Source: Candidatus Bruticola papionis (GTDB taxonomy: Bacteria > Vulcanimicrobiota > Xenobia > Xenobiales > Xenobiaceae). From it: DNA of 27,362 bases. The notes below the pieces were generated by a model. It saw nothing but the letters and a program-made list of their open reading frames with translations, was not told where the DNA came from and ran no database searches. Below, one piece after another: positions 15,771 through 24,526 of this stretch. The stretch is from NCBI GenBank assembly GCA_002407045.1, contig DHKB01000003.1, positions 1 through 27,362 on the forward strand, read 5' to 3'. Both the position numbers and the translations under genes were made by a program. How positions within the stretch are numbered: the stretch's first letter is position 1; the number at the start of each line of letters is the position of its first letter.

Positions 15771-15853
15771 GAAAGTAGGCTCGACTTTATAAAGTGGTAA
15801 CCTGATTATCCCACAAAAAAAGCAGCTCGACTATAAGTACAAGCTGCCTTTTT
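15771..15853 (-). promoter_or_regulatory. Conserved 83-nt structured leader, copy D
   Basis: Minus-strand counterpart of 12847-12929, also abutting its ATG. P2 (15794-15814) reads GTGG, bulged GA, TAA, loop TCAGG, TTA, CCAC: two base pairs have changed in compensation relative to copy A (A-T to G-C and G-C to A-T), and the other two differences are in the loop. Confidence 0.7.
15815..15853 (-). terminator. Terminator/attenuator hairpin P1 between array members E and D
   Basis: On the minus strand, GCAGCTTG pairs with CGAGCTGC, then T7. Compared with copy A, the two arm changes both keep pairing (G-U to G-C; U-A to U-G). Confidence 0.8.
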
Positions 15854-15917
15854 ATATGTAAGCTAACGAAAATGCTCTAAAGCTGCCCATTGGCACATGC
15901 CATATTATACAAGCCGT

Positions 15918-16517
15918 CTAACGCTCATAGCCATTATCAGTATTGATAGAAGCTTGAATAGAACTTATTAAATCAAGCTTATAAGCATTGCCCTCTTTGA
16001 CTACGGCATAATATCCTTGAGTATTGGTGCCCTTGGTGTAATTGAACATTACATTTTTCTCTTTATTTACGCCAATTCTAAAATCACTTAAAATGATTTG
16101 GCCATTGCGATAATAAGGATGAGCGGTAGCGCCATATTGCATAGTGGCCCAACATTTTTTGGCAAAATCACTACTCGTATTGCTAAGCTCTTTTTCCACC
16201 ATGTAAGAGACTTCACGAGCATTGCCGCGCACAGCTCCGCTAGAAATTAAACTTTGAGCAATTTGCAAAGAAATAGCCTGTTTGGAATAAGCGCTTAAAT
16301 AGTTCCAAACTAAGGGATTCTTCTCAAAGTAATACTTCAGTCCCATTTGTAATACTTGGCTGGCTTGTTGTTTAATTCTAGCTTCTTCAGCCGGAGTAAG
16401 TCCATTATTAATAAAGCTGTCACCACTATTTTTCCAGTGTTGAGCGTAGGCAACTGAGCTGCAAACCAGCCCAACAAACATTAGGAAACTACCAAGGAAT
16501 AAACAGATTTTTTTCAT
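15918..16517 (-). CDS. Secreted protein of the array family (member E)
   Basis: 199 residues, with a textbook GGAGG eight bases before ATG 16517. The signal peptide ends near SVAYA (about residue 25). The domain has LVWNYLSAYSKQAI with Trp71, EKELSNTSSDFAKKCW and, at the end, VVKEGNAYKLDLISS. Here the usual Trp of the WKV block is Tyr, and an inserted loop with extra aromatic and basic residues precedes it, so this is the most divergent member. It is 48 bases downstream of member F and probably in the same transcript. Confidence 0.8.
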   Translation of the reverse strand: MKKICLFLGSFLMFVGLVCSSVAYAQHWKNSGDSFINNGLTPAEEARIKQQASQVLQMGLKYYFEKNPLVWNYLSAYSKQAISLQIAQSLISSGAVRGNAREVSYMVEKELSNTSSDFAKKCWATMQYGATAHPYYRNGQIILSDFRIGVNKEKNVMFNYTKGTNTQGYYAVVKEGNAYKLDLISSIQASINTDNGYER

Positions 16518-16565
16518 ATTAAAAACCTCCTTAGCTGTCGAAGCGCCGTCTAGGCTGCCTCTTTT

Positions 16566-17237
16566 TTATTGTTCTAATTCCAATTTAGAATTGATAATAT
16601 CAACCTTCCATTGCGACTTTTCTTTTACCAAAACGAAAGTGCGCGAGCCTATAGTAACAATCTCTTTATCAACATTTTTCTTAGAGGAAAGCTTATCTAA
16701 ATCGAGCTTATCAAAGTCGATCTTGTATTCCATTTCGCCAAATGTGCCTATAAAATAAGCTTGCCAGAAAATTTTGGCCACTTGGTTGTCCGGCTCTTCA
16801 AAAAGGGCACGCATATTTTCTTTGAGCTTAGCTTCTGACTCAACTTTCTCGTCGGGATTGTTTTTGTGCCAAGCTTCGGCCATAGTGTCGATAATATATT
16901 GTTGACTTTCGGAAGTAATAATATTCCATGCTTCCGAGGAGCGCTCGTTGGCAATAGCGGCAAATTTGGCTAAAGTACCTGGCACAGTATTGGCAAAGGC
17001 TTTAAGATCGTAAACTTTACTAAAAGTTAAGCTGGGACGGAAAAAGGCTTGCTGATATTGGCTGTAATAGATAGGAGCCAAAGCAGAGCTAGGCTCTTCA
17101 ATTTTTAATTCATATTTAGTAGCTTGAAGGTCTTCTAAAGTAACAGTCTTGCCGCTGCCCGCCTCCTCTGCGTATGCTCCACCGCTTAAGGCGCTCAAAA
17201 CGGCCCCCACAACCATTACTTGCCATATTTTTCTCAT
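16566..17237 (-). CDS. Secreted protein of the array family (member F)
   Basis: 223 residues. ATG 17237 follows GGAG with good spacing. The signal peptide ends about GGAYA (residue 23). It has an extra N-terminal region of about 65 residues (Tyr/Gln-rich) before the shared domain, which starts near residue 85: SEAWNIITSESQQYI with Trp104, FEEPDNQVAKIFW, and VLVKEKSQWKVDIINS near the C-terminus. First gene of the minus-strand arm F-E-D and divergent from uvrB. Confidence 0.8.
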   Translation of the reverse strand: MRKIWQVMVVGAVLSALSGGAYAEEAGSGKTVTLEDLQATKYELKIEEPSSALAPIYYSQYQQAFFRPSLTFSKVYDLKAFANTVPGTLAKFAAIANERSSEAWNIITSESQQYIIDTMAEAWHKNNPDEKVESEAKLKENMRALFEEPDNQVAKIFWQAYFIGTFGEMEYKIDFDKLDLDKLSSKKNVDKEIVTIGSRTFVLVKEKSQWKVDIINSKLELEQ

Positions 17238-17303
17238 TATTCTGCTCCAATTTGTAATAACGCGCGATTTAGTATTGATTCTCTACCGATCTGCTGCTCA
17301 ATT

Positions 17304-17312
17304 TGCTAAAAT
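17304..17312 (+). promoter_or_regulatory. Candidate extended -10 promoter for uvrB
   Basis: TGCTAAAAT fits an extended -10 (TGn plus TAAAAT). Transcription would start near 17319, giving an almost leaderless mRNA for ATG 17322, which would fit the missing Shine-Dalgarno. No convincing -35. Confidence 0.3.
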
Positions 17313-17321
17313 GTTCAACGT

Positions 17322-19502
17322 ATGTGCAAACAAGTCTTTCAACTGGCCGCCCCTTTTCCGGCCAAAGGTGACCAGCCTCAAGCTATCGATAATCTGGTCA
17401 AAAGTCTGCAGGAAGGCAAGCGCTTTGTCACTCTTTTGGGCGCTACTGGCACAGGCAAAACCTTTACAGTAGCTTCCGTAATTGCTCGCTTGGGGCGCCC
17501 CGCTTTAGTTATCAGCCACAACAAAACCTTAGCAGCCCAGCTTACTGCCGAATTTAAAGAATTTTTCCCTAAAAATGCCGTTGAGTATTTTGTCTCCTAC
17601 TTCGATTACTATCGCCCCGAAGCATATATGCCACAAACTGATAGTTATATCGAAAAAGAATCTTCTCTCAACGATGAATTAGATAGATTGCGCCACTCAG
17701 CTATTCAAGCTGCTATAAACAGGCCTGATACTTTGTGCGTTTCTTCAGTTTCTTGCATTTACGGCTTAGGCAATCCCGAAGATTACAAGCGTATGCTTTT
17801 AGTTTTCCGTCCCGGCCAAGAGATGGATCGCGAGGCTTTACTGCGCCAATTGGTAGATATGTTTTACACTCGCTGCGATATACTCAGCAGTGGCACTTTC
17901 CGCTTAAATGGCGAAACTTTGGATATATATCCAGTTGACGAAAATAAAATTTACCGCATTGAGTTCTTCGGCGATGAAGTAGATCGCATGTACGAATTGG
18001 ATCCACTCAATTTTAACGTCGTTTCCAAGCCCGAACGCATTGTGGTTTCTCCAGCCAAAATTTACGTTCTTCCTCACGAAAAAATGGAAAAAGCCATCAA
18101 TTCTATTAGAGAAGAGCTTACCGAGCACTTAAAAACTTTGCGCCAAGAAGGCAAATTGCTAGAAGCTGAGCGCATAGAGCAGCGCACCAACTACGACTTA
18201 GAAGTGTTGCAAGAATTGGGCTATTGTCCAGGCATTGAGAATTATTCCCGCCATTTAACTGGCAGAAAGCCTGGAGAGCCTCCCTATACTTTATTAGATT
18301 ATTTTCCCAAAGATTTGATCGTTTTTATCGATGAATCACATGTGGCTATTCCCCAATTGCAAGCTATGTTAGCTGGCGACCAAGCCCGCAAGCGCAGCTT
18401 AGTTGAATTTGGCTTCCGCTTGCCTTCAGCTTTCGACAATCGCCCTTTATCTTTTGAAGAATTTTTGCAAAAAGTCGGCCAAGTAGTGTTTATTAGCGCA
18501 ACTCCCGGCCCCTTTGAGATGGACAATTCGGAACTAATTGTTGAGCAAATTATCCGCCCCACCGGTTTAGTCGATCCCGAAGTTGAGGTGCGTCCTATTC
18601 AAGGTCAAATTGACGACTTGGTCGATGAAATAAGAAAAAGAACCGCTCAAAACGAGCGCACTTTAGTGACTACTTTAACCAAGAAAATGGCCGAAGATCT
18701 AACCGAATATTTGGCCAATTTAGATATTCGCGTCAAATATTTGCATTCGGACGTCGATACTTTAGAGCGCGTTGAAATTTTGCGCGACTTGCGTCTGGGC
18801 CGCTTCGACGTTTTGGTAGGTATCAACTTATTGCGCGAAGGTCTGGACTTGCCCGAAGTTTCTTTAGTAGCTATTCTAGATGCCGACAAAGAGGGCTTTT
18901 TGCGCTCTAATACCAGCTTAATCCAAACTATAGGCCGCGCCGCCCGCAATGTAAGTGGCAGTGTTATTTTGTACGCCGATAAAATAACCAAATCTATGCA
19001 AGCGGCTATGGAAGAAACGGCTCGCCGTCGCGCTATACAAATGGCCTACAATAAAGAGCACCACATTGTGCCGCAAACTATCAATAAAGCGGTTAAAGAT
19101 ATTTTAGGCATGGTTAGCTCCGGCAGCCGCACCAACGAAGAAGCGTCCCACACAAAAGGCGAAACAACCGAACTCGACGACAGTTTCTTTGCTTCGCCAG
19201 AAGAGCGCAGCCGTATGGATATTGCCCAATTGCGCACTTTAATCGACAAAGTAGAAGAAGCTATGCTTAAAGCCGCTTCTGAAATGCAATTTGAGACGGC
19301 TGCCGCTTTGCGCGATCAAATGTACTCTTTAAAAAGGCAATTAAGTTCCATCTTGGAAGGACTGCCCGCTGCCGCTGCCTTAGAGCTAGCCGAAAGCGAC
19401 AAGAGTTTTCCTCTTAAACGGCGCAAGAAAACCGAAACGGCGGCAAAATCATCAGTTGCAACTGATAATAAAAAAAGCAGAGCGCGACAGCGCAAAATCT
19501 AA
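17322..19502 (+). CDS. uvrB: UvrB, excinuclease ABC subunit B
   Basis: 726 residues, somewhat longer than the usual 660-690. It loads onto damaged DNA and unwinds it for UvrC incision. Walker A GATGTGKT is at 40-47. The damage-probing beta-hairpin region YFDYYRPEAYMPQTDSY follows near 95. The helicase motif is IDESHVAIPQL and motif VI is QTIGRAARN. The UVR domain that binds UvrC lies at about 632-676 (ETAAALRDQMYSLKRQL). A basic Lys/Arg-rich tail of some 45 residues makes up the extra length. No Shine-Dalgarno is visible at the start. The uvrA gene follows after 17 bases, so damage recognition subunits are co-expressed. Confidence 0.97.
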   Translation: MCKQVFQLAAPFPAKGDQPQAIDNLVKSLQEGKRFVTLLGATGTGKTFTVASVIARLGRPALVISHNKTLAAQLTAEFKEFFPKNAVEYFVSYFDYYRPEAYMPQTDSYIEKESSLNDELDRLRHSAIQAAINRPDTLCVSSVSCIYGLGNPEDYKRMLLVFRPGQEMDREALLRQLVDMFYTRCDILSSGTFRLNGETLDIYPVDENKIYRIEFFGDEVDRMYELDPLNFNVVSKPERIVVSPAKIYVLPHEKMEKAINSIREELTEHLKTLRQEGKLLEAERIEQRTNYDLEVLQELGYCPGIENYSRHLTGRKPGEPPYTLLDYFPKDLIVFIDESHVAIPQLQAMLAGDQARKRSLVEFGFRLPSAFDNRPLSFEEFLQKVGQVVFISATPGPFEMDNSELIVEQIIRPTGLVDPEVEVRPIQGQIDDLVDEIRKRTAQNERTLVTTLTKKMAEDLTEYLANLDIRVKYLHSDVDTLERVEILRDLRLGRFDVLVGINLLREGLDLPEVSLVAILDADKEGFLRSNTSLIQTIGRAARNVSGSVILYADKITKSMQAAMEETARRRAIQMAYNKEHHIVPQTINKAVKDILGMVSSGSRTNEEASHTKGETTELDDSFFASPEERSRMDIAQLRTLIDKVEEAMLKAASEMQFETAAALRDQMYSLKRQLSSILEGLPAAAALELAESDKSFPLKRRKKTETAAKSSVATDNKKSRARQRKI

Positions 19503-19519
19503 TAACAAACGAAAAGAAT

Positions 19520-22333
19520 ATGGCTTTAGAAGAAATCATCATTAAAGGGGCGCGGGAAAACAATTTAAAAAATGTCAATTTAACTATTCCGCGCGATAAA
19601 ATGACCGTAGTTACCGGCCTTTCCGGTTCGGGCAAATCGTCTCTAGTTTTTGATACCATTTACGCTGAGGGGCGCCGCCGCTATATGGAATCGCTCTCCT
19701 CTTACGCCCGTCAATTTTTGGGCCGCCTGGACAAGCCGGACGTAGATAGCGTAGACGGCCTCTCGCCAGCAATTTCTATCGATCAAAAAGGCACTTCAGC
19801 TAACCCGCGCTCTACTGTGGGCACAGTTACCGAAATTTATGATTATTTGCGTTTACTTTACGCTAGGGCCGGCTTGCCCCATTGCCCTCAATGCGGCCGC
19901 GAAATATTTCCTCAAACTCTGGACCAAATTGTAGACATAATTTTTAATAATCCTGAAGGTTCAAAATTTAATATTTTGGCTCCTTTGGTACGCGGCCGCA
20001 AAGGTCAATTCCAAAAATTGTTGCAAGACACGCTCAATAAAGGCTTCAGCCGCGTCAGAATCGACGGTGACATTATCCGCCTAGACGACGAAGGCGATTT
20101 GCCCCACCTAGATCGTTACGTTATTCACAATATAGAAATAGTCGTCGACCGCATTGTCGTCAAGCCTGCTGCCCGCCATCGCATTGCCGAATCGGTAGAG
20201 CTAGCTTTGAAATTGGGTGAAGGCGTCATTTTATTGCAAAATTTAGCTGGCGGCGAGCAACTTTACAGCCAGAATTTGGCTTGCTTAGAATGCGGTCTCT
20301 CTTTTGCAAAATTGGAACCGCGCCTCTTTTCTTTTAACTCACCTTTCGGAGCTTGCCCTGAATGCAGCGGCTTAGGTTTTGTTTCTAAGCTGGACTTAAA
20401 TTTAGTTATTCCCGACCCAAGCTTAAGTTTAAATGAAGGTGCTTTGGCTCCCTGGGGCAAGCCTATCCATTCGCTGCGCTACCACATGCGCGAAACTTGG
20501 TTTTGGAGCCAGGCCGAAAAATTGGCCGAGCTAGGACTAATCGATTTAGATAAGCCTTGGCAAGATCTTAAAGATGAAGAAAAGCATTTAATCTTGCATG
20601 GTTGTCAGGCTAATGGCTACGTGCCAGCCTTTGCCGGCGCTTTGCCTATGCTAGAAAAGCGCTACCAAGAAGCCAACTCGGAATGGGCTATAGAAGAACT
20701 GAACCAATTTCGCGTCAATTCTGTCTGTCCAGCTTGCAACGGCGCTCGCTTAAAGCCAGAAGCTCGCTGCGTTACTGTTGACGGCTTAACTATTGCCCAA
20801 TTATGTGCCAAATCTATTGTCAAAGCACAGCAATGGCTAGAGAGTTTAACTTTATCGGAAAAGAATCAAGCTATTGCCAAACCTATAGTACGCGAACTTA
20901 AAGCCCGCTTCCAATTTTTAATCAATGTTGGCTTAGATTATTTGAGCTTGGATCGAGCCGCCTCTACTCTTTCCGGAGGCGAAGCTCAGCGCATTCGTTT
21001 AGCTACCCAAATTGGCTCTGGTTTGGTAGGCGTACTCTATATTTTAGACGAACCTTCCATAGGTTTGCACCAACGCGACAACCAACGTCTTTTGGAGACG
21101 TTAAAGAAATTGCGCGATTTAGGCAACACTTTAATTATCGTCGAGCACGACGAAGATACTATCAAAGCGGCCGATCATATTGTCGATATAGGCCCTGGCG
21201 CTGGTGTACATGGCGGAGAAGTGGTAGTTTCCGGTACTTTGCAAGATGTGCTCGATGAACCGCGCTCTTTAACTGGAGCTTATTTAAGTGGACGCAAATC
21301 TATTGCTATTCCTTATCCGCGCCGTCCCCGCTCTCAAGAGCAAATTACTCTTTACGGTTGCCAACAGAACAACTTGCAAAATATCGATGTCGAATTTCCT
21401 TTGGGCTTAATGATTGGCGTTACTGGAGTTTCCGGCTCGGGAAAAAGTACGTTAGTTAACGAAATACTTTATAAACATTTAGCTCAACATTTGGGCTTAA
21501 AAGTTGAAGATATAGGCCAATGTGACAAAATTGAAGGCGCCGAATTTATCGATAAGTTAATCGTTATTGACCAATCGCCTATTGGACGCACTCCTCGATC
21601 CAATCCCGCTACCTATACAGGCATGTTTGACGCTATTCGCACCTTATTTGCCTCTTCTCCGGAAGCGAAAATGCGCGGTTATAAGCCTGGTCGTTTTTCA
21701 TTTAATATTAAAGGCGGTCGTTGTGAAGCTTGCCAAGGTCAAGGCATACTTAAAATAGAGATGAACTTTTTGCCCGACGTTTGCGTGCCTTGCGAAGTTT
21801 GTCAAGGACAGCGCTATAATCGCGAAACTTTGGAAATTCACTTCAAAGGTAAAACTATTGCCGAAGTTTTAGATATGACCGTAGAAGAAGGACTGGAATT
21901 TTTTGCCAATTATCCCAAGATCCGCTCTAAGTTGCAAACTCTTTATGATGTAGGCTTAAGCTATATTCGCTTAGGCCAGGCAGCCACTACTCTTTCCGGC
22001 GGCGAAGCTCAACGCATTAAGTTGGCTGGCGAACTTTCCAAAAAAGCTTTGGGACGTACTCTTTACATTTTAGACGAGCCTACTACCGGTCTCCATTTTG
22101 ACGATGTGGCTAAACTTATGGGCGTCTTACGCCGCTTAGTAGAAGCTGGCAGCTCCATGATTATTATTGAGCATAATTTAGACGTCATAAAATGTTGCGA
22201 CTGGCTTATCGACTTGGGACCTGAAGGTGGTGAACGCGGCGGTCAAATAGTAGCTTGCGGCACTCCTGAAGATGTGGCTCAAAACCCAAACTCCTGGACT
22301 GGTAAATTTTTGCAAGGTATAGTGCATATCTAA
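19520..22333 (+). CDS. uvrA: UvrA, excinuclease ABC subunit A
   Basis: 937 residues, full length. A tandem ABC-type ATPase that finds DNA lesions and hands them to UvrB. Walker A motifs are GLSGSGKSS (about 33) and GVSGSGKST (about 636). ABC signatures are LSGGEAQRIRLA (about 484) and LSGGEAQRIKLA (about 825), each followed by an ILDEP Walker B. Zinc modules are CLEC...CPEC (about 254-282) and CEAC...CEVC (about 735-763). An extra CPQC pair near 123 is also present, as is normal. It starts 17 bases after uvrB without a strong Shine-Dalgarno, suggesting coupling. Confidence 0.97.
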   Translation: MALEEIIIKGARENNLKNVNLTIPRDKMTVVTGLSGSGKSSLVFDTIYAEGRRRYMESLSSYARQFLGRLDKPDVDSVDGLSPAISIDQKGTSANPRSTVGTVTEIYDYLRLLYARAGLPHCPQCGREIFPQTLDQIVDIIFNNPEGSKFNILAPLVRGRKGQFQKLLQDTLNKGFSRVRIDGDIIRLDDEGDLPHLDRYVIHNIEIVVDRIVVKPAARHRIAESVELALKLGEGVILLQNLAGGEQLYSQNLACLECGLSFAKLEPRLFSFNSPFGACPECSGLGFVSKLDLNLVIPDPSLSLNEGALAPWGKPIHSLRYHMRETWFWSQAEKLAELGLIDLDKPWQDLKDEEKHLILHGCQANGYVPAFAGALPMLEKRYQEANSEWAIEELNQFRVNSVCPACNGARLKPEARCVTVDGLTIAQLCAKSIVKAQQWLESLTLSEKNQAIAKPIVRELKARFQFLINVGLDYLSLDRAASTLSGGEAQRIRLATQIGSGLVGVLYILDEPSIGLHQRDNQRLLETLKKLRDLGNTLIIVEHDEDTIKAADHIVDIGPGAGVHGGEVVVSGTLQDVLDEPRSLTGAYLSGRKSIAIPYPRRPRSQEQITLYGCQQNNLQNIDVEFPLGLMIGVTGVSGSGKSTLVNEILYKHLAQHLGLKVEDIGQCDKIEGAEFIDKLIVIDQSPIGRTPRSNPATYTGMFDAIRTLFASSPEAKMRGYKPGRFSFNIKGGRCEACQGQGILKIEMNFLPDVCVPCEVCQGQRYNRETLEIHFKGKTIAEVLDMTVEEGLEFFANYPKIRSKLQTLYDVGLSYIRLGQAATTLSGGEAQRIKLAGELSKKALGRTLYILDEPTTGLHFDDVAKLMGVLRRLVEAGSSMIIIEHNLDVIKCCDWLIDLGPEGGERGGQIVACGTPEDVAQNPNSWTGKFLQGIVHI

Positions 22334-22714
22334 TAGGCCAAATGCAGCAGTCCATTTTATTGCTGGTAGATATTTTAAACAGTTCGGCCCTTAGTTTTGA
22401 CGACTGACCAGGATTTAAAGGCGAGCAATATAACTAATAATACGGTAAAAAGAGACGCATAGTTAGTTTTTCAAGGCGGTTTGCGCTATCTAGTATTGCA
22501 TAAAACTAATTGTACCTAGTTGGCTCCTGGGCACAGCGAAGAAGTTTGATAAACACTTTCAAAACGAACTTGCCAAACGTTACAGGCGTTCTGTTTATGC
22601 AAATTCGCAAGCAGCTATCTGCTAATTAAAAAAATCGACTTGAGATAAAGCTACCATTATCGACCTGTTTGATTGTGTGTCAAAACCAAAAATTTTATAT
22701 AAAAGGACAATTCA
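22334..22714 (+). other. 381-base intergenic region between uvrA and the antiporter gene
   Basis: No gene or RNA family recognised. It holds a weak CAGCA/TGCTG hairpin just after uvrA (22350-22374) without a T-run, and TTGTGT (22673) 17 bases before TATATA (22696), a -35/-10-like pair too close to the GTG start to leave room for the ribosome site. No obvious terminator for uvrA was found. Confidence 0.5.
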
Positions 22715-24421
22715 GTGGGAATAGCCGGAGATATTGTACAAATCGTCGTCGTAGCGCTAGTTTGCGGATTGATCGCTCAGCGTTTAAAAATGCCCGCCCT
22801 CTTGGGCTATATTGTGGCGGGTATCCTTATTGGCCCCAACACTATAGGCCCTAAAATAGTTCATGTAGAACAAATTGAAGTTTTAGCCGATATAGGCGTA
22901 GCTCTGTTGCTTTTTAGTGCTGGCTTGGAATTTCCAGTCGAAAAGTTATCGCCAGTTAAGAAAATTGCTCTAATTGGCACACCCATACAAATTTTGGCTT
23001 GCGTAGGTTTAGGCTACGGCCTAGGAGCTTGCTTCGGTTGGAATTGGGTACATTGCATATGGTTCGGATGTATTATCTCCGTCTCTAGTACGATGGTCGT
23101 TCTGAAAATATTAGGGGAAAAGGGACTGACCGGTACTTTATCCAGCCAAGTCATGACTGCCATACTTATTGTTCAAGACCTGGCTGTTATCCCTATGCTG
23201 ATTTTATTACCAGAATTAAACAATTTAAGCCAAGGCTTAGATATTTTGGGCATGGCTATAGTAAAATCGGTAATCTTGATCGCTGTAGTGGTAGCTATTG
23301 GATCTACAGCTGTCCCCAAATTTATTGCTAAAATTGCCGCTCTGGGCTCTCGCGAGCTCTTCATGGTAACAGTCTTAGCCTTCGGTTTAGGCCTGGGCTT
23401 GCTCACTTACGCTATTGGACTTTCCTTCGCTTTTGGCGCTTTCTTAGCTGGCATGATCCTCTCTCGTTCAGAATTTAGCCATCACGCTTTAAGTGAAATT
23501 ACTCCCTTGCGAGATTTGTTCTCCTTGCTCTTCTTCTGCTCTGTCGGTATGTTGATTCAACCCCAATTTGTCATTAACCACTGGGGCTTAATTGCTATCA
23601 CCATAGGCGTACTTTTAGTTGGTAAAGTACTAATTTTCGGTATCACTACCCGCCTATTTGGTTATGTCAACATTATGCCTATTGCCGTAGGACTTTACAT
23701 GTTCCAAGTAGGTGAATTTGCTTTCGTATTGGCTCGCACGGGTATTTCTAGCCAAGGTATTAGCCAAGATATTTATTTACTGTGCATTACTGTAGCTGCT
23801 ATTACTATTGCTATAACTCCGCTTTTTGCCAATATGGCCGATCCTATCTACCAATGGTGGAGAAAGCGCACTAAAACGAAACCTTCCAACAGTATTCCTA
23901 TGCCTCAAGTCGGCTTCAAAGATCACGTAGTTATAGTAGGTTACGGCTATATGGGCAGTTTCTTAGCTGAGGCTATTCCCAATTCTACGCCAATTTTAAT
24001 TATTGAATCCCATCCTCAACGCGTCAAAAAAGCCAAAGAAGATGGTTACGCCGTTATTGGAGGCAACGCTACTTCCACCGATTTATTAAAAGCTGCAGAC
24101 TTGGATAAGGCAGCTTTGCTCATTATTACTATTCCTGATCCTATCGATTCCACAATGGTGCAAGAAGCTGTCCACACTATCAATCCCAAGCTCAAAGTAA
24201 TGGCTCGAGCCCGCAGTTTGGAGCACATGAAAGAGCTAGTGAAGCACGGTTGCAGCGAAGCTTTAGTGCCTGAATACGAAGCCAGTCTGACTATGATGCG
24301 CGATATTATGATTTTATTGAAAGTTAAAGATGTAACTATCGATGAATTTATTCAAGACGTGCGTACCAAGCAATATAGTCCGATTTTAGTGCGCAATTCG
24401 AATAAAAAAAAGGACAGCTGA
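22715..24421 (+). CDS. KefB-type cation/proton antiporter with RCK (TrkA-N) domain
   Basis: 568 residues from GTG 22715, preceded by AAAGGA seven bases upstream. Residues about 1-385 form a CPA2-family Na+/H+-exchanger membrane domain with about 12 hydrophobic helices (start: PALLGYIVAGILIGP; later FAFGAFLAGMILS). Residues about 400-515 are a TrkA-N/RCK nucleotide-binding domain (HVVIVGYGYMGSFLAEAI, then a conserved Asn-Ala-Thr loop). Such proteins extrude K+ or Na+ against protons, gated by NAD(H)-type ligands. It could also be called YbaL/KefC-like; the ion is not decidable. The gene ends in KKKDS after an A8 run, and a one-base loss there would open a Pro-rich tail to 24480. Confidence 0.9.
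   Translation: MGIAGDIVQIVVVALVCGLIAQRLKMPALLGYIVAGILIGPNTIGPKIVHVEQIEVLADIGVALLLFSAGLEFPVEKLSPVKKIALIGTPIQILACVGLGYGLGACFGWNWVHCIWFGCIISVSSTMVVLKILGEKGLTGTLSSQVMTAILIVQDLAVIPMLILLPELNNLSQGLDILGMAIVKSVILIAVVVAIGSTAVPKFIAKIAALGSRELFMVTVLAFGLGLGLLTYAIGLSFAFGAFLAGMILSRSEFSHHALSEITPLRDLFSLLFFCSVGMLIQPQFVINHWGLIAITIGVLLVGKVLIFGITTRLFGYVNIMPIAVGLYMFQVGEFAFVLARTGISSQGISQDIYLLCITVAAITIAITPLFANMADPIYQWWRKRTKTKPSNSIPMPQVGFKDHVVIVGYGYMGSFLAEAIPNSTPILIIESHPQRVKKAKEDGYAVIGGNATSTDLLKAADLDKAALLIITIPDPIDSTMVQEAVHTINPKLKVMARARSLEHMKELVKHGCSEALVPEYEASLTMMRDIMILLKVKDVTIDEFIQDVRTKQYSPILVRNSNKKKDS
24404..24411 (+). other. A8 homopolymer, possible slippage site near the antiporter stop
   Basis: Eight A residues precede GGACAGCTGA. 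Removing one A opens a frame reading KKRTAETASKQEPPQKPDL and onward (PTPAPAQ) to a TAG at 24483-24485. Confidence 0.4.
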
Positions 24422-24469
24422 GACAGCCTCTAAGCAAGAGCCTCCACAAAAGCCGGATCTTCCCACTCC

Positions 24470-24513
24470 GGCGCCAGCTCAGTAGCATCTAGGCGCTAGC
24501 TCAGTTATTTCTA
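24470..24513 (+). repeat. Two adjacent 22-bp direct repeats
   Basis: GGCGCCAGCTCAGTAGCATCTA (24470-24491) is followed at once by a copy starting GGCGCTAGCTCAGT and ending TCTA (24492-24513). They differ at one site in the first 14 bases. Confidence 0.6.
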
Positions 24514-24526
24514 AGTACAAAAAATA

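Noticed and set aside
22673..22701. Promoter TTGTGT-N17-TATATA for the antiporter
   Set aside because: The start would fall about 7 bases before GTG 22715, excluding the AAAGGA ribosome site.
22334..22714. Cyclic-di-AMP or other riboswitch before the antiporter gene
   Set aside because: K+ transporters are often so controlled, but none of the conserved motifs were found by eye.
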